From: Clostridium chrysemydis
GTDB taxonomy: Bacteria; Bacillota; Clostridia; Clostridiales; Clostridiaceae
Length of the DNA stretch: 64,000 nucleotides
NCBI RefSeq assembly: GCF_015234215.1
Contig: NZ_JADEKP010000001.1
Location: 1,364,001 to 1,428,000, forward strand
Direction of reading: 5' to 3'
In this document: positions 16,425 to 26,040 of the stretch, in pieces
How positions within the stretch are numbered: position 1 is the stretch's first letter
How the letters are laid out: each line of letters begins with the position of its first letter
Made by a program: the position numbers and the translations under genes
The notes under the pieces: model-generated
The model's database searches: none
The model's input: the letters and a program-made list of their open reading frames with translations, nothing else
Told to the model about the DNA's origin: nothing

Positions 16425-18224
16425 CTAGTTTAATATATTTATTATATATTCCTTAGTTTTATTGTAAACTTCATCGTCTACTTCAACAGTTAATTTAGTT
16501 CCAGCTTCAACGTATTCTTCTTCTAAAACTCTTCCACTTCTGTGAAGTAAAGACACCACATCTCCTCTTTCGTAAGGAATGATGTATTCACACTTTTTAA
16601 GGCTATAAGGTAGTTTTTCTTCGATTTCGTTTAGTAAGCCGTCGATATTAATTTCTTCTTTAGCTGAAATTTCTATTATGTCATCATAATATGAGATCTT
16701 TGATTTTAATTCTTCTAACTTTTCTTTATCTACTTTATCTATTTTATTTAAAGCTAAAATAGTTTCTTTATCTATAGCTCCAAGTTCCGCTAAAACCTCT
16801 TCAACTGCTTTAATTTGTTCTAAAGCATCATCACTTGATGCATCAACTACGTGACAAAGTAAATCTGCATAAATTACTTCTTCTAGAGTTGATTTAAAAG
16901 CTTCAACTAAATCGTGAGGTAATTTTCTAACAAATCCAACAGTGTCAGTTAACGTTATAAGCCCTTTGTTTTTAAGGATAATAGCTCTAGTTGTGATATC
17001 TAAAGTTGCAAAAAGCATATCAGCTTCAAATACATCTTCTTTAGTTCTGTTATCTTTTGCAGCTGCAATACTGCATAAAGTATTTCTTAAAGTTGATTTA
17101 CCAGCGTTTGTGTAACCTACTAAAGAAACTTTAGGAATACTTTCTTTGTTTCTTTTTTCTCTTTGAATTTCTCTATTTTTTCTAACCTTTTTAAGTTCTT
17201 GATTAAGGTCATATATAGTTTCTCTTATATGTCTTCTATCTGTTTCTAATTTTTTCTCTCCAGGACCTTTAGTTCCTATACCGCCTCCAGTTCTTGAAAG
17301 TACAGTTCCAAGACCTGTAAGTCTACTCATTCTATATTTAAGTTGTGCAAGTTCTACTTGAATCTTAGCTTCTTTGCTTTTTGCTCTTCTTGCAAAGATT
17401 TCAAGGATTAAAGTAGTTCTATCTATAACTTTAGCACCTATTGCATTTTCTAAATTTCTCACTTGTGAACCTGAAAGTTCGTCATCAAAAATAATTACGT
17501 TAGCTCTTTCTGTTTGTCTAAGGTGTGCTATCTCTAAAACCTTTCCTCTTCCTATATAAAAAGCGGGGTCTATTTTGCTTCTACCTTGGAAAACTGAATC
17601 TATAACAGGAATATCACAAGCTTTTGTAAGTTCTTTAAGCTCTTCTAAACTCTCTCTAGTATCAGACCCTACAAGTATTGCTTTTTCTCCTAAGTCTTCT
17701 TCTACTTCATTTTCTTTAATAAGACTTTCTGCGTGTCTTACTCTATCTAATATATTTATAGAAAATAATTCGTTAAAGCTTATGTTATTCATTTCATCAA
17801 AAACTAATTTATCATTATATACTGTTAAATTAGCAAAAGAAAAATCGAAAGCTTCTCCATTTCTTACTCCTATTGCAACTATAGCATCAAGTTTTAATTT
17901 TAAAAGCGCTGTTAAATCTAGTGCTGAAAGATTACTAAATCCGTTTGGGTGAGTGTGAATCACACGAACTCCTGAAAGTCTCTTTTCATTTATATCTAAA
18001 AGTGGTAATTCTACTGAAGTAGAGTCACCTATAGCTACAGATTGAACCTTACCTTTTCTATCAATAGCTACACTTATTTCCCTTTCAATTTGACTAGATA
18101 ATCTTGAAATGGTGTCTATAATTCCATCTGAGCAAACTTCGTCTTTAAGGACCTTTACTTTATATAAATCTTCAAGTTCACTTAAAACTGAATTTTTAAC
18201 ACCTTCTATATTTCCATGTATCAT
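16425..18224 (-). CDS. hflX: HflX GTPase with N-terminal JAMM-like domain
   Basis: A 599-residue ribosome-associated GTPase that splits or rescues ribosomes in stress. I start at ATG 18224, six bases after GAGGTG; a GTG three codons earlier is less likely. The HflX core is clear: FYIGRGKV, the IIFDDELSGSQVRNLE region, GGGIGTKGPGEKKLETDRR, P-loop GYTNAGKS (370-377), then DTVGFVRKLP. The first 180 residues are not part of standard HflX. They contain IHTHPNGFSNLSALDL, an exact HxH-x7-S-x2-D metalloprotease (JAMM/MPN+) motif (His90, His92, Ser100, Asp103), so a zinc-binding isopeptidase-like domain is fused. Confidence 0.92.
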   Translation of the reverse strand: MIHGNIEGVKNSVLSELEDLYKVKVLKDEVCSDGIIDTISRLSSQIEREISVAIDRKGKVQSVAIGDSTSVELPLLDINEKRLSGVRVIHTHPNGFSNLSALDLTALLKLKLDAIVAIGVRNGEAFDFSFANLTVYNDKLVFDEMNNISFNELFSINILDRVRHAESLIKENEVEEDLGEKAILVGSDTRESLEELKELTKACDIPVIDSVFQGRSKIDPAFYIGRGKVLEIAHLRQTERANVIIFDDELSGSQVRNLENAIGAKVIDRTTLILEIFARRAKSKEAKIQVELAQLKYRMSRLTGLGTVLSRTGGGIGTKGPGEKKLETDRRHIRETIYDLNQELKKVRKNREIQREKRNKESIPKVSLVGYTNAGKSTLRNTLCSIAAAKDNRTKEDVFEADMLFATLDITTRAIILKNKGLITLTDTVGFVRKLPHDLVEAFKSTLEEVIYADLLCHVVDASSDDALEQIKAVEEVLAELGAIDKETILALNKIDKVDKEKLEELKSKISYYDDIIEISAKEEINIDGLLNEIEEKLPYSLKKCEYIIPYERGDVVSLLHRSGRVLEEEYVEAGTKLTVEVDDEVYNKTKEYIINILN

Positions 18225-18415
18225 TAATATCACCTCGATTAATAAAAAACTATTCTGAATGCCTTTAATTCTACTCTATTAAAGTTTAAAAGTAAACATT
18301 CCCAGAAAATATAAGACTTGATTTTTGTCTTAATTTACAGTATTTTTATATTATTAATCTTTAGACAAATTTAATACATAATACTTATACATAATATTAC
18401 TTGGAGGGAATTTAA

Positions 18416-18943
18416 ATGGAAAATAATAAGCGTAATATTCTTTTTTCAAAAGAACAAATACAAAACAGAATTGACGAACTAGGAAAAGTTATAACAGAAG
18501 ATTATAAAGATAAAAATCTTTATGTTCTTTCATTATTAAGAGGAAGCTTTATTTATGCAGCTGACTTAGTTAGAAGCATAGATACTAAAGCAAAAATAGG
18601 ATTTATGACTACTTCAAGCTACGGACACAGCGAAACTAGTACAGGTAACGTTCAAGTTGTAAATGATATTCCAGATAACATAGAAGGATATGATGTATTA
18701 ATAGTAGATGATATCGTAGATACTGGATACACTATGGAATACGTAGTAAACCACGTAAAAAAATTAGGTGCAGCTTCTGTTAAGACTTGTGTTCTTTTAG
18801 ATAAGCCTTCAAGAAGAAAAGTAGATTTAACACCAGACTATTGTTGTTTTGAAATAGAAGATTTATTTGTTGTAGGATACGGATTAAATTACGGAGATCA
18901 CTACAGAAATATTCCTTACGTATTTAACTGGGAAACTAAATAG
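18416..18943 (+). CDS. hpt: Hypoxanthine phosphoribosyltransferase
   Basis: A 175-residue enzyme joining hypoxanthine (or guanine) to PRPP to make IMP or GMP in purine salvage. The PRPP loop is VLIVDDIVDTGYT at about 99-111. The N-terminal LSLLRGSFIYAADL and the flexible-loop TTSSYGHS are also typical. It has AGGGA upstream and its own terminator. Functionally it pairs with adenosine deaminase at 341. Confidence 0.93.
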   Translation: MENNKRNILFSKEQIQNRIDELGKVITEDYKDKNLYVLSLLRGSFIYAADLVRSIDTKAKIGFMTTSSYGHSETSTGNVQVVNDIPDNIEGYDVLIVDDIVDTGYTMEYVVNHVKKLGAASVKTCVLLDKPSRRKVDLTPDYCCFEIEDLFVVGYGLNYGDHYRNIPYVFNWETK

Positions 18944-18950
18944 TAATTTA

Positions 18951-18984
18951 AAAATGAGATGTTTAAATAAACATCTCATTTTAT
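18951..18984. terminator. Bidirectional terminator
   Basis: AAAATGAGATGTTTA and TAAACATCTCATTTT arms between hpt and the convergent yunB. Confidence 0.8.
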
Positions 18985-19649
18985 TTTGCAGTTGTTTTTA
19001 TTCCACCACCAAAATCTATTGCAGTATCAGGAATATTCCCGACTATTATAACTTCTGAAAGCGGTACTTCGGCTTGTACTTCTATCTCTTCACTATACAT
19101 TGGAATAATTATCTTTATTCTAGCTTTTACCTTTAAATAAATCTTATGCCTTGTCTGATTTATCCCAGCTCCTTCAAAGGCGCTTTCGTAGGATGTTTCT
19201 ATGTTTCCAAGTGGCTCCATTTGAATAGTTATCATCGGGCCTAAATTATAGTATACGCTGTTATCTGTCATCCAGCCTAAAGGAACTTCTATCCCATTTT
19301 CACCTAATTCTTCAAACTTTTTATTACATCTAGTTGCGATTTCAGCACTTAATTTATTCATTTTTAATGTATCTGCTTGAATTAAAGAAATATTTCCTTT
19401 AGAGTCTTTTGAGATCTCTACTATACCATTATCACCAAACTCCTCATTAAATACTTCAAGAGTAGTTTCATTTATTATTTTTATAGTTTCATTTCTCATA
19501 GTAGTCTCTGATATAGCTAGAACTGACGGCATAACTTTTTTATCAAAAACTAGTATTATTAAGTTAAAAATAATAAATATGGCGATACTTAATAGTATAA
19601 TCTTTTTATATTTTTTATTTTTTCGTTTAGGTCTTGTGTAGTAATCCAT
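18981..19649 (-). CDS. yunB: Sporulation protein YunB
   Basis: A 222-residue membrane-anchored protein. It has a basic start (DYYTRPKRKNKKYKK), one helix at about 17-36, then the YunB domain with PSVLAISETTMRNETIKIIN, the LGWMTDN segment and a C-terminal VPLSEVIIVGNIPD. In Bacillus, YunB is made in the mother cell under SigE and is needed for normal sporulation. This supports an endospore-forming host. Confidence 0.88.
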   Translation of the reverse strand: MDYYTRPKRKNKKYKKIILLSIAIFIIFNLIILVFDKKVMPSVLAISETTMRNETIKIINETTLEVFNEEFGDNGIVEISKDSKGNISLIQADTLKMNKLSAEIATRCNKKFEELGENGIEVPLGWMTDNSVYYNLGPMITIQMEPLGNIETSYESAFEGAGINQTRHKIYLKVKARIKIIIPMYSEEIEVQAEVPLSEVIIVGNIPDTAIDFGGGIKTTAK

Positions 19650-19747
19650 ATTTCACCTTTATATTGAGTTATTATTCTAGTCATATTATAATTATGCTAT
19701 AATGAATAATTATATTTATTAATTTTAAATTTAATTGGGAGGGAAAG

Positions 19748-22639
19748 ATGGCAGGTAGGAAAAACTCTAAGGGAAAAAGTAGTAGGAAATCTAGCAAAAG
19801 CCAAGCTTTAAAAAATAGTACCTCAAAAAATAAAAATACTAAAGGTACTAAAAAAAGTCCTTTAAATGAAGCATCTAAAAAAAATACCCAATCAAAGCAA
19901 ATTAAATTTACTAAAAAGGACTCTCCTACTAAACTTCCAAATAATACTTCAAAGGTCGTAAAAAGTTCTGCAAAAAAGAAAAATATAGCAGAAACTAAAA
20001 ATACACTTTCTGAAAGTACAAAAGATATTTCCACTAAACTACCTCAAGATAATTCAATGAAAGCAAAGGAAAAGTCTATGAATAATACAAAAAAGCCGCC
20101 TTCAGTTAAAGGTAATACTTCTACTAAAGGCAAAAAAACTAAAAAAGGAAAAAAGAAAGTTTTTAAATGGATAGGTTTATCGGCTCTTTTCTTATTTTTA
20201 GCTTCTATAGTTGTAGGTTTAGGTTTTGTAATTGCAATAATCAAAAACACTCCACCTGTAGATGTAAATAAAGTTCTTTCAAACGAACAAACAGCTAAAT
20301 TTACTTATAGAAACGATAAATACTGGACTCAACTTAACAGCAAAGAGGACAGAACACCTTTAAAATCAGATCAAATTCCAAAAAATTTAAAAAATGCAAT
20401 AGTTGCAATTGAAGATGAAAGGTTTTACGACCACCACGGCGTTGACCCTAAAAGACTTCTAGGTGCAACTCTTCACAGTGTAGTATACAAACTAACTGGA
20501 AAGGGTGGACTTCAAGGAGGTTCTACTCTTACTCAACAATTAGTTAAAAATACACTTTTAACTAACGAACAATCAATTGAAAGAAAAGTCAAAGAGATGT
20601 ACCTTTCTTTAGAACTTGAAAAATCACTTACTAAAGATCAAATTTTAACAGCATACCTTAACTCATACCCTGTAGGTGGTGTAGCTTACGGTGCTGGTGC
20701 TGGTGCTGAAATGTATTTTGATAAACCAGCAAAAGATTTAAATCTTATACAAAGTGCTTTTTTAGCAGGTATAACTCAAGCACCTACAGCTTACAGTCCT
20801 TTTACTGAAGCTGCAAAAAAAGATCCTTCAAGATATATAAACAGAACTAAAACTGTTTTATTTAAAATGAATGAACTTGGCTTTATTTCAAAAGAAGAAT
20901 ACGATAAAGCAATAAAAGATTTAGATAATGGAAAACTAAAATTTAAATCATCTAAAAAAACATATAAGTTGCCTCACGAAGATTTCTTATATGCAACTTT
21001 AGATCAAGTTAAAACTGATTTAAAAGCTAAATACAAATATAGCGATGAAGAAATTAATTCTTTAATCTCAACTGGTGGTTTAGTTATCCACTCTACTATG
21101 GATAAAGATTTACAAGAACATACTCAACAAGTTCTTAATAATTATTCAAACTTTAATTTAGCAGGTTACGATCAAGTTGATAAAGATGGAACACCTTTAG
21201 TTCAAGCTGCTGCAACTGTTATTGATTACAAAACAGGTGAAGTTGTAGCAATGGTTGGAGGTAGAGGCGAGCAAGGAGCTCAATCACTAAATAGAGCTTA
21301 TACTGCTTTAAACCCTGTAGGTTCTGCTGTAAAACCTCTTACAGTATACGGTCCTGCTATCGATACTAAGGTTATGACAGCAGGTAGCACAATTTACGAT
21401 GCTCCTATTCCAAAATCTGTTTACCATTTTAGTCCTAAGAACTCACCAGACCAATTTAAAGGTCTTATCCCACTTCGTGACTCACTTAAGTATTCAAGTA
21501 ACGTTGGTGCTTACTTGACAGAACTTAAAGTAGGCCCTGAAACTGGTACTTCTTATGGTGAAGAGTTCGGACTTAAATTTAATAAAGAATCAAAAAATAC
21601 AATGTCAGCAACTGCCTTAGGTCAGTTTAATAATGACCCTAACGATATAGACGGTGGTAACCCTTATATTATGGCTGCTGCTTTAGGTACTTTTGGAAAT
21701 GACGGTAAATACGTAAAACCTAGATTATACACTACAGTTAAAGATGCTTCTGGTAAAGTAATTTTAGAATCTAAAAAAGAATCTAAACAAATCCTTTCAC
21801 CTCAAGCAGCTTATATAGTTTACGATATGATGAAAGGTCCTATAAGCTACAACGCAGGTGGAGCTAAGTTTGGTTCAATGCCTGTAGCTGGTAAAACTGG
21901 TACTACTACAGACAGTAAAGATTTATGGTTTGCAGGACTTACTCCTCACTATAGCGGAGCTGTTTGGTTTGGTAGAGATGATAACAAAATGCTTCCTTCT
22001 GGAAGAAACAGTTCAACTGCTGCTAGCATTTGGGGAAAAATTATGAGCTACGCTAACGAAGGCTTAAGTACTACAGATATAAAAAGACCTTCTGGTATAG
22101 TTGAAGTTCCTATCTGTAGCGTATCTGGTGAACTAGCTACAGACCTTTGTAAAAATGCTCAAGGTGGCGAATACACAAGGGGAGTTTATAACGAATTATT
22201 TATAGCTGGAACTGAGCCTACTAGCTACTGTGAAACTCACGTAAGCGCAAAAGTAAACTCAGCAAACGGTATGCTTGCAGGTCCTAATACTCCTTCTGGG
22301 CTACTTACTAATAAGATTTTTATAAATTGTCCAAATCCTTATATGGGAGCATTAGATAGCAAGTTCTATCTTCCAACTTCACAGGATAACACAACTGCAC
22401 CAGCTGAACCTGAAAAACCAAAAGATGAACAAAAACCAGATGAAAACAAAGATAATAAGCCAAATGAAAATGTAAAACCACCTGAAACTGGAGATAATAC
22501 AAATCCTCCTTCTACAGGTGGAACTGGAGATAATGGAGGCGTGCCTCCCCAAACTACTCCACCAACTGGAGGAACAACAGCTGGAGGCACAAACGTAACT
22601 CCTCCAAAAACTCCAAATAACCCACCAAAAGCTAATTAG
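19748..22639 (+). CDS. pbpA: Class A penicillin-binding protein (PBP1A type)
   Basis: A 963-residue bifunctional peptidoglycan synthase. Residues 1-140 are an unusually long cytosolic tail made mostly of Lys, Ser, Thr and Asn. Residues 141-166 span the membrane. The glycosyltransferase 51 domain has IEDERFYDHHG (Glu222) and QGGSTLTQQLVKN. The transpeptidase has SAVK in NPVGSAVKPL, SSN in YSSNVGAY and KTG in GKTGTT. The last 80 residues are a Pro/Gly/Thr/Lys-rich extracellular tail. It is a single gene with GGGAGGG upstream and a strong terminator. Confidence 0.93.
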   Translation: MAGRKNSKGKSSRKSSKSQALKNSTSKNKNTKGTKKSPLNEASKKNTQSKQIKFTKKDSPTKLPNNTSKVVKSSAKKKNIAETKNTLSESTKDISTKLPQDNSMKAKEKSMNNTKKPPSVKGNTSTKGKKTKKGKKKVFKWIGLSALFLFLASIVVGLGFVIAIIKNTPPVDVNKVLSNEQTAKFTYRNDKYWTQLNSKEDRTPLKSDQIPKNLKNAIVAIEDERFYDHHGVDPKRLLGATLHSVVYKLTGKGGLQGGSTLTQQLVKNTLLTNEQSIERKVKEMYLSLELEKSLTKDQILTAYLNSYPVGGVAYGAGAGAEMYFDKPAKDLNLIQSAFLAGITQAPTAYSPFTEAAKKDPSRYINRTKTVLFKMNELGFISKEEYDKAIKDLDNGKLKFKSSKKTYKLPHEDFLYATLDQVKTDLKAKYKYSDEEINSLISTGGLVIHSTMDKDLQEHTQQVLNNYSNFNLAGYDQVDKDGTPLVQAAATVIDYKTGEVVAMVGGRGEQGAQSLNRAYTALNPVGSAVKPLTVYGPAIDTKVMTAGSTIYDAPIPKSVYHFSPKNSPDQFKGLIPLRDSLKYSSNVGAYLTELKVGPETGTSYGEEFGLKFNKESKNTMSATALGQFNNDPNDIDGGNPYIMAAALGTFGNDGKYVKPRLYTTVKDASGKVILESKKESKQILSPQAAYIVYDMMKGPISYNAGGAKFGSMPVAGKTGTTTDSKDLWFAGLTPHYSGAVWFGRDDNKMLPSGRNSSTAASIWGKIMSYANEGLSTTDIKRPSGIVEVPICSVSGELATDLCKNAQGGEYTRGVYNELFIAGTEPTSYCETHVSAKVNSANGMLAGPNTPSGLLTNKIFINCPNPYMGALDSKFYLPTSQDNTTAPAEPEKPKDEQKPDENKDNKPNENVKPPETGDNTNPPSTGGTGDNGGVPPQTTPPTGGTTAGGTNVTPPKTPNNPPKAN

Positions 22640-22668
22640 TTTTCACTGAATTTACATTAATTCTTCAT

Positions 22669-22708
22669 AAAACACTGCTACAATAATAGTAGCAGTGTTT
22701 TATTTTTC
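22669..22708 (+). terminator. Terminator after the PBP gene
   Basis: AAAACACTGCTAC and GTAGCAGTGTTTT arms followed by ATTTTTCTT. Confidence 0.75.
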
Positions 22709-22818
22709 TTCCTTATGAATAATCATAAATCACTTCTTGCATAACTAATTATTATTTCCTTATTTTTAACTAATTATGCTATATTTTTTTATGCGTTTGA
22801 AGTTTTTGTAGTATTTTC

Positions 22819-22847
22819 TTGCATTTTTACTTTTTTTGTTATAAAAT
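22819..22847 (+). promoter_or_regulatory. Promoter of the first AGCS gene
   Basis: TTGCAT at 22819, a 17-base spacer and TAAAAT at 22842-22847, about 45 bases before the start codon. Confidence 0.5.
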
Positions 22848-22893
22848 ATGTTTAGATACTATTGAAATAATAAATTTTTTAGAGGAGGCAATT

Positions 22894-24297
22894 ATGAACA
22901 TAATTAATAATATCATAACATCATTTAACGACTTTTTATGGACATATATACTTATAGCAATGCTATTAGTACTAGGAGTATATTTCACATGGAAGACTAA
23001 ATTCGTCCAGTTTAGATACATAAAAGAAATGTTTAGATTATTAGGTGATGGTATTGGCGGTAAAAAAGAAAAGGGGACAATATCTTCATTCCAAGCTTTC
23101 TGTATAAGTACAGCTTCAAGAGTTGGTACTGGAAACTTAGCAGGTATTGCGATTGCAATATCAGTAGGTGGACCTGGTGCTATCTTTTGGATGTGGTTAA
23201 TCGCACTTATAGGTGCAGCATCAAGCTTTGTTGAGTCAACTTTAGCTCAAGTTTACAAAGAAAAGAACCCTGATGGTTCATTTAGAGGTGGACCTGCTTA
23301 CTACATGGAAAAAGCTTTAGGAAAGAGATGGATGGGTGTAATCTTCTCAATCTTAATTACAATATCATTTGGACTAGTATTTAACTCAGTTCAATCAAAC
23401 ACTATTGCAAGTGCTTTTAATTCAGCTTTTGGTGTTGATAAAATAGTAGTAGCTGTACTTTTAACTTTAGTTACTATATTCGTAATTTTCGGTGGAGTTC
23501 AAAGGGTTGCAAAAGTTTCAGAAGTTTTAGTTCCAATAATGGCTATAGCTTACATATTAGTTGCACTTTTCATAATTATAATGAATATAACTGAATTGCC
23601 AAGAGTATTTGCATTAATATTTGAAAATGCATTTGGTATAAAAGAATTTGCAGGTGGTACTTTAGGTGGTGCTGTTTTAATCGGTGTTAAGAGAGGATTA
23701 TTCTCAAACGAAGCTGGTATGGGTAGTGCGCCAAACGCTGCTGCAACAGCTACAGTTTCTCACCCTGTAAAACAAGGTTTAATACAAACTTTAGGCGTAT
23801 TTACAGATACTATTATAATTTGTAGTTGTACTGCTTTTATAATCCTTTTATCAGGTGTAGATTACTTTAATTCTCCATTTGAAGGAATTCAATTAACTCA
23901 AAACGCTTTAAGTGCGCAAGTAGGATCTTGGGGTAACACATTTATAGCAGTTTGTATATTATTATTTGCCTTCAGTTCAATTGTTGGTAACTACTACTAC
24001 GGAGAATCTAACATAGAGTTCTTAACAGAAAAGAAAGTTTACCTATTCATCTACAGAGCGTTTGTTGTAGTTATGGTATTCTTAGGCGCTATCGCTAACT
24101 TACAAATTGTTTGGAACCTAGCTGATGTATTCATGGGCTTAATGGCTATCGTTAACTTAATTGCAATTGCATTACTTGGTAATATTGCATTTAGAGTATT
24201 AGATGACTACAGACAGCAAAAGAAAATGGGTATAAAAGATCCTATTTTCAAAGCTTCAAATATACCAGGACTTAAAAACACAACTGAATGGGATTAA
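22894..24297 (+). CDS. Alanine/glycine:cation symporter (AGCS family)
   Basis: A 467-residue multi-spanning sodium-coupled amino acid carrier. The start is ATG 22894 with AGAGGAGG seven bases upstream, rather than an earlier in-frame codon. Family signatures are visible: SRVGTGNLAGIAIAISVGGPG, FWMWLIALIGAASSFVE, GGPAYYMEKALG and KRGLFSNEAGMGSAPNAAA. It is one of two AGCS carriers in the window. Unlike the 38208 copy it has no glycine riboswitch, so it is probably regulated differently or prefers alanine. Confidence 0.9.
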   Translation: MNIINNIITSFNDFLWTYILIAMLLVLGVYFTWKTKFVQFRYIKEMFRLLGDGIGGKKEKGTISSFQAFCISTASRVGTGNLAGIAIAISVGGPGAIFWMWLIALIGAASSFVESTLAQVYKEKNPDGSFRGGPAYYMEKALGKRWMGVIFSILITISFGLVFNSVQSNTIASAFNSAFGVDKIVVAVLLTLVTIFVIFGGVQRVAKVSEVLVPIMAIAYILVALFIIIMNITELPRVFALIFENAFGIKEFAGGTLGGAVLIGVKRGLFSNEAGMGSAPNAAATATVSHPVKQGLIQTLGVFTDTIIICSCTAFIILLSGVDYFNSPFEGIQLTQNALSAQVGSWGNTFIAVCILLFAFSSIVGNYYYGESNIEFLTEKKVYLFIYRAFVVVMVFLGAIANLQIVWNLADVFMGLMAIVNLIAIALLGNIAFRVLDDYRQQKKMGIKDPIFKASNIPGLKNTTEWD

Positions 24298-24326
24298 AAA
24301 AAGGATGCTTATGCATCCTTTTTTAT
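24296..24326. terminator. Bidirectional terminator
   Basis: AAAAAAAGGATGC and GCATCCTTTTTT arms, between the AGCS gene and the convergent membrane protein gene. Confidence 0.8.
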
Positions 24327-25165
24327 TTACTCTTAATCTCTTCTACTCTATTGCTAAAACTATTAATTATTTCACCAGAACTTGCAGACACAAAATATGT
24401 GAACTGTTTCTCTTCACCACCATCTAATTTACCTTTTACATTTACAATATAACAAAGTTCTAAACTTTCTGTACTTTCTCTATTCTCTCCATATGCTAAG
24501 TAAACTTTGTCGCTAACCTTACCATCTTTTAACATACTATTAAAAGCTTTTACGCATTTTTCTTTTGCAGTATCCTCTGATATTTTTATATTTATTTTTC
24601 CATGTTTAGTTTTATCAGAATTATTAAGGTAACCTTCAAGCTTTCCGTTGCTTTTATCAATATTTAAAATAACATCTGAGGAAAAGTATGGATATCCCTC
24701 GTCGTATCTTTTAAAACTTATAGAATAATAAGATACAGAGTCTTTTCTAGTTTGTTCTATAACCTTTTGAAATTTATAATCTGAATCGTCTATTTGTTTT
24801 ATGTATTTTTGGGCTATTTTAATAGAGTCTTCTTCTGATATACTTTTAATGTTTGATGATTTTATCTTATCTACAAAATTAATCACTTCATAATTTTCAT
24901 TTATTTTCACCATAAATGTTTCATTGTCTAATTCATATATCTTTTTGTCATTCTCTTTATCATCTTTTATTGTAACTTTAAAATCTGTATTGTCTTTATA
25001 ATCAGACTGAATTATTTTTTCTTTAGATAATTCGCTTATAAAATTTTTAGCTATCTTCACTTCCTTACTATTTGTACCATCTTTATTATTAATTACGGTA
25101 ACAATTAAACAAATAAGTAAAACTATAACCAAAACCCCTAAAAAGTTTTTAGTCTCCTTTTTCAT
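24323..25165 (-). CDS. Membrane-anchored PepSY/YcdB-like protein
   Basis: A 280-residue protein with one N-terminal membrane helix (FLGVLVIVLLICLIVTVI). An extracellular part of alternating beta strands follows, in two repeats with SEEDSIKIAQKYIKQID and ISEDTAKEKCVKAF helices. These are the helix-strand units of PepSY or YcdB/YcdC-like domains, and SASSGEIINSF near the end is typical. Such domains often restrain cell-wall or secreted peptidases. No peptidase is adjacent, so the partner is unknown. Confidence 0.65.
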   Translation of the reverse strand: MKKETKNFLGVLVIVLLICLIVTVINNKDGTNSKEVKIAKNFISELSKEKIIQSDYKDNTDFKVTIKDDKENDKKIYELDNETFMVKINENYEVINFVDKIKSSNIKSISEEDSIKIAQKYIKQIDDSDYKFQKVIEQTRKDSVSYYSISFKRYDEGYPYFSSDVILNIDKSNGKLEGYLNNSDKTKHGKINIKISEDTAKEKCVKAFNSMLKDGKVSDKVYLAYGENRESTESLELCYIVNVKGKLDGGEEKQFTYFVSASSGEIINSFSNRVEEIKSK

Positions 25166-25337
25166 ATTCCCTCCTAATTTTTCACAATTTGTCTAATATA
25201 ATTTTACACTATACAATAAAAATTTGGAATAGTATGAATATTTTTTTAAATGTACCATTTATTTAACTAATTCCGAATTTACTAGGTTATAATAGAGATA
25301 ATAAATATTACATATAAAATTGATGGGAGGTTTTATT

Positions 25338-25685
25338 ATGAATTTATCAAAATTAATAGAACAAAAAAAGAGAGAAAAAGCTAGAAAAGAAAACAGAAAG
25401 AAAGCTAAAACCGTAGCAATAGGGTTAGCTGCTGGTTCTGCACTTGGTGCAATAAGCGGAATATTATTCGCTCCAAAATCAGGAAAAGAAACTAGAGATG
25501 ATATCAAAGGTTGTGCAAATGAAGTTTCAGATAAAGTAAAAGCTAAAGCTATAGAAGCTACTGAAACTACAAAAACTAATCTTAATGAAGCTAAAGCTAA
25601 AATAAAAGATTATTTAAATTCAAAAAAAGAAAATACTGAAAATGTAAGTGAAGAAGAAAAAGTAGAAGAAACAACTGAGGTATAA
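25338..25685 (+). CDS. YtxH domain protein
   Basis: A 115-residue protein. After a basic N-terminus rich in Lys and Arg comes the glycine-zipper membrane helix VAIGLAAGSALGAISGILFAPKSG with the diagnostic LFAPKSGKETR, then a long Ala/Lys/Glu amphipathic helix. The start is ATG 25338, as GGGAGG lies at 25325-25330. YtxH proteins are general-stress membrane proteins in Bacillus. It is four bases from a DUF948-like gene, a frequent pairing. Confidence 0.85.
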   Translation: MNLSKLIEQKKREKARKENRKKAKTVAIGLAAGSALGAISGILFAPKSGKETRDDIKGCANEVSDKVKAKAIEATETTKTNLNEAKAKIKDYLNSKKENTENVSEEEKVEETTEV

Positions 25686-25689
25686 TTTT

Positions 25690-26007
25690 ATGTATATAAA
25701 TGTTTCTGTGCTATTTGATATCTTACTTGCAATACTAGGTATAGTAGCTTTAATAGTTTTAATTCTTGTTTTATTCAAACTATTAAAAGTACTAACAAAC
25801 GTAAACAAATTGCTTGAAGATAATAAAGACAACCTAGATAGCACACTTAAAAATACAAAAGATATATCAGATAATGTTAAAGATATCAGTAATGTAGCTA
25901 CAGAAGCTACAGCTGATGCTATAGTTATGAAAGATAACTTAACTAATCATATAGATACTGTTAAAGATATAGTTTCTATTATAGTTTCAACATTTTCTAA
26001 AAAATAA
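25690..26007 (+). CDS. DUF948-like membrane protein
   Basis: A 105-residue protein with one N-terminal membrane helix (residues 8-30). A heptad-like helix follows, with NKLLEDNKDNLDSTLKNTKD, ISDNVKDISNVATEA and a VKDIVSIIVSTF end, as in DUF948 proteins. It is encoded directly after the YtxH gene and closed by a strong hairpin, so the two form an operon likely acting together at the membrane under stress. Confidence 0.75.
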   Translation: MYINVSVLFDILLAILGIVALIVLILVLFKLLKVLTNVNKLLEDNKDNLDSTLKNTKDISDNVKDISNVATEATADAIVMKDNLTNHIDTVKDIVSIIVSTFSKK

Positions 26008-26040
26008 GAGCTAGAATTAAATTCTAGCTCTTATTTTTTA
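26001..26040. terminator. Bidirectional terminator
   Basis: AATAAGAGCTAGAATT and TTCTAGCTCTTATT arms with T-rich flanks both ways. It overlaps the stop region of the GNAT/DJ-1 gene. Confidence 0.85.

Noticed and set aside
22366-22590. Gly/Pro-rich minus-strand frame
   Set aside because: It is the complement of the Pro/Gly-rich tail of the PBP gene.
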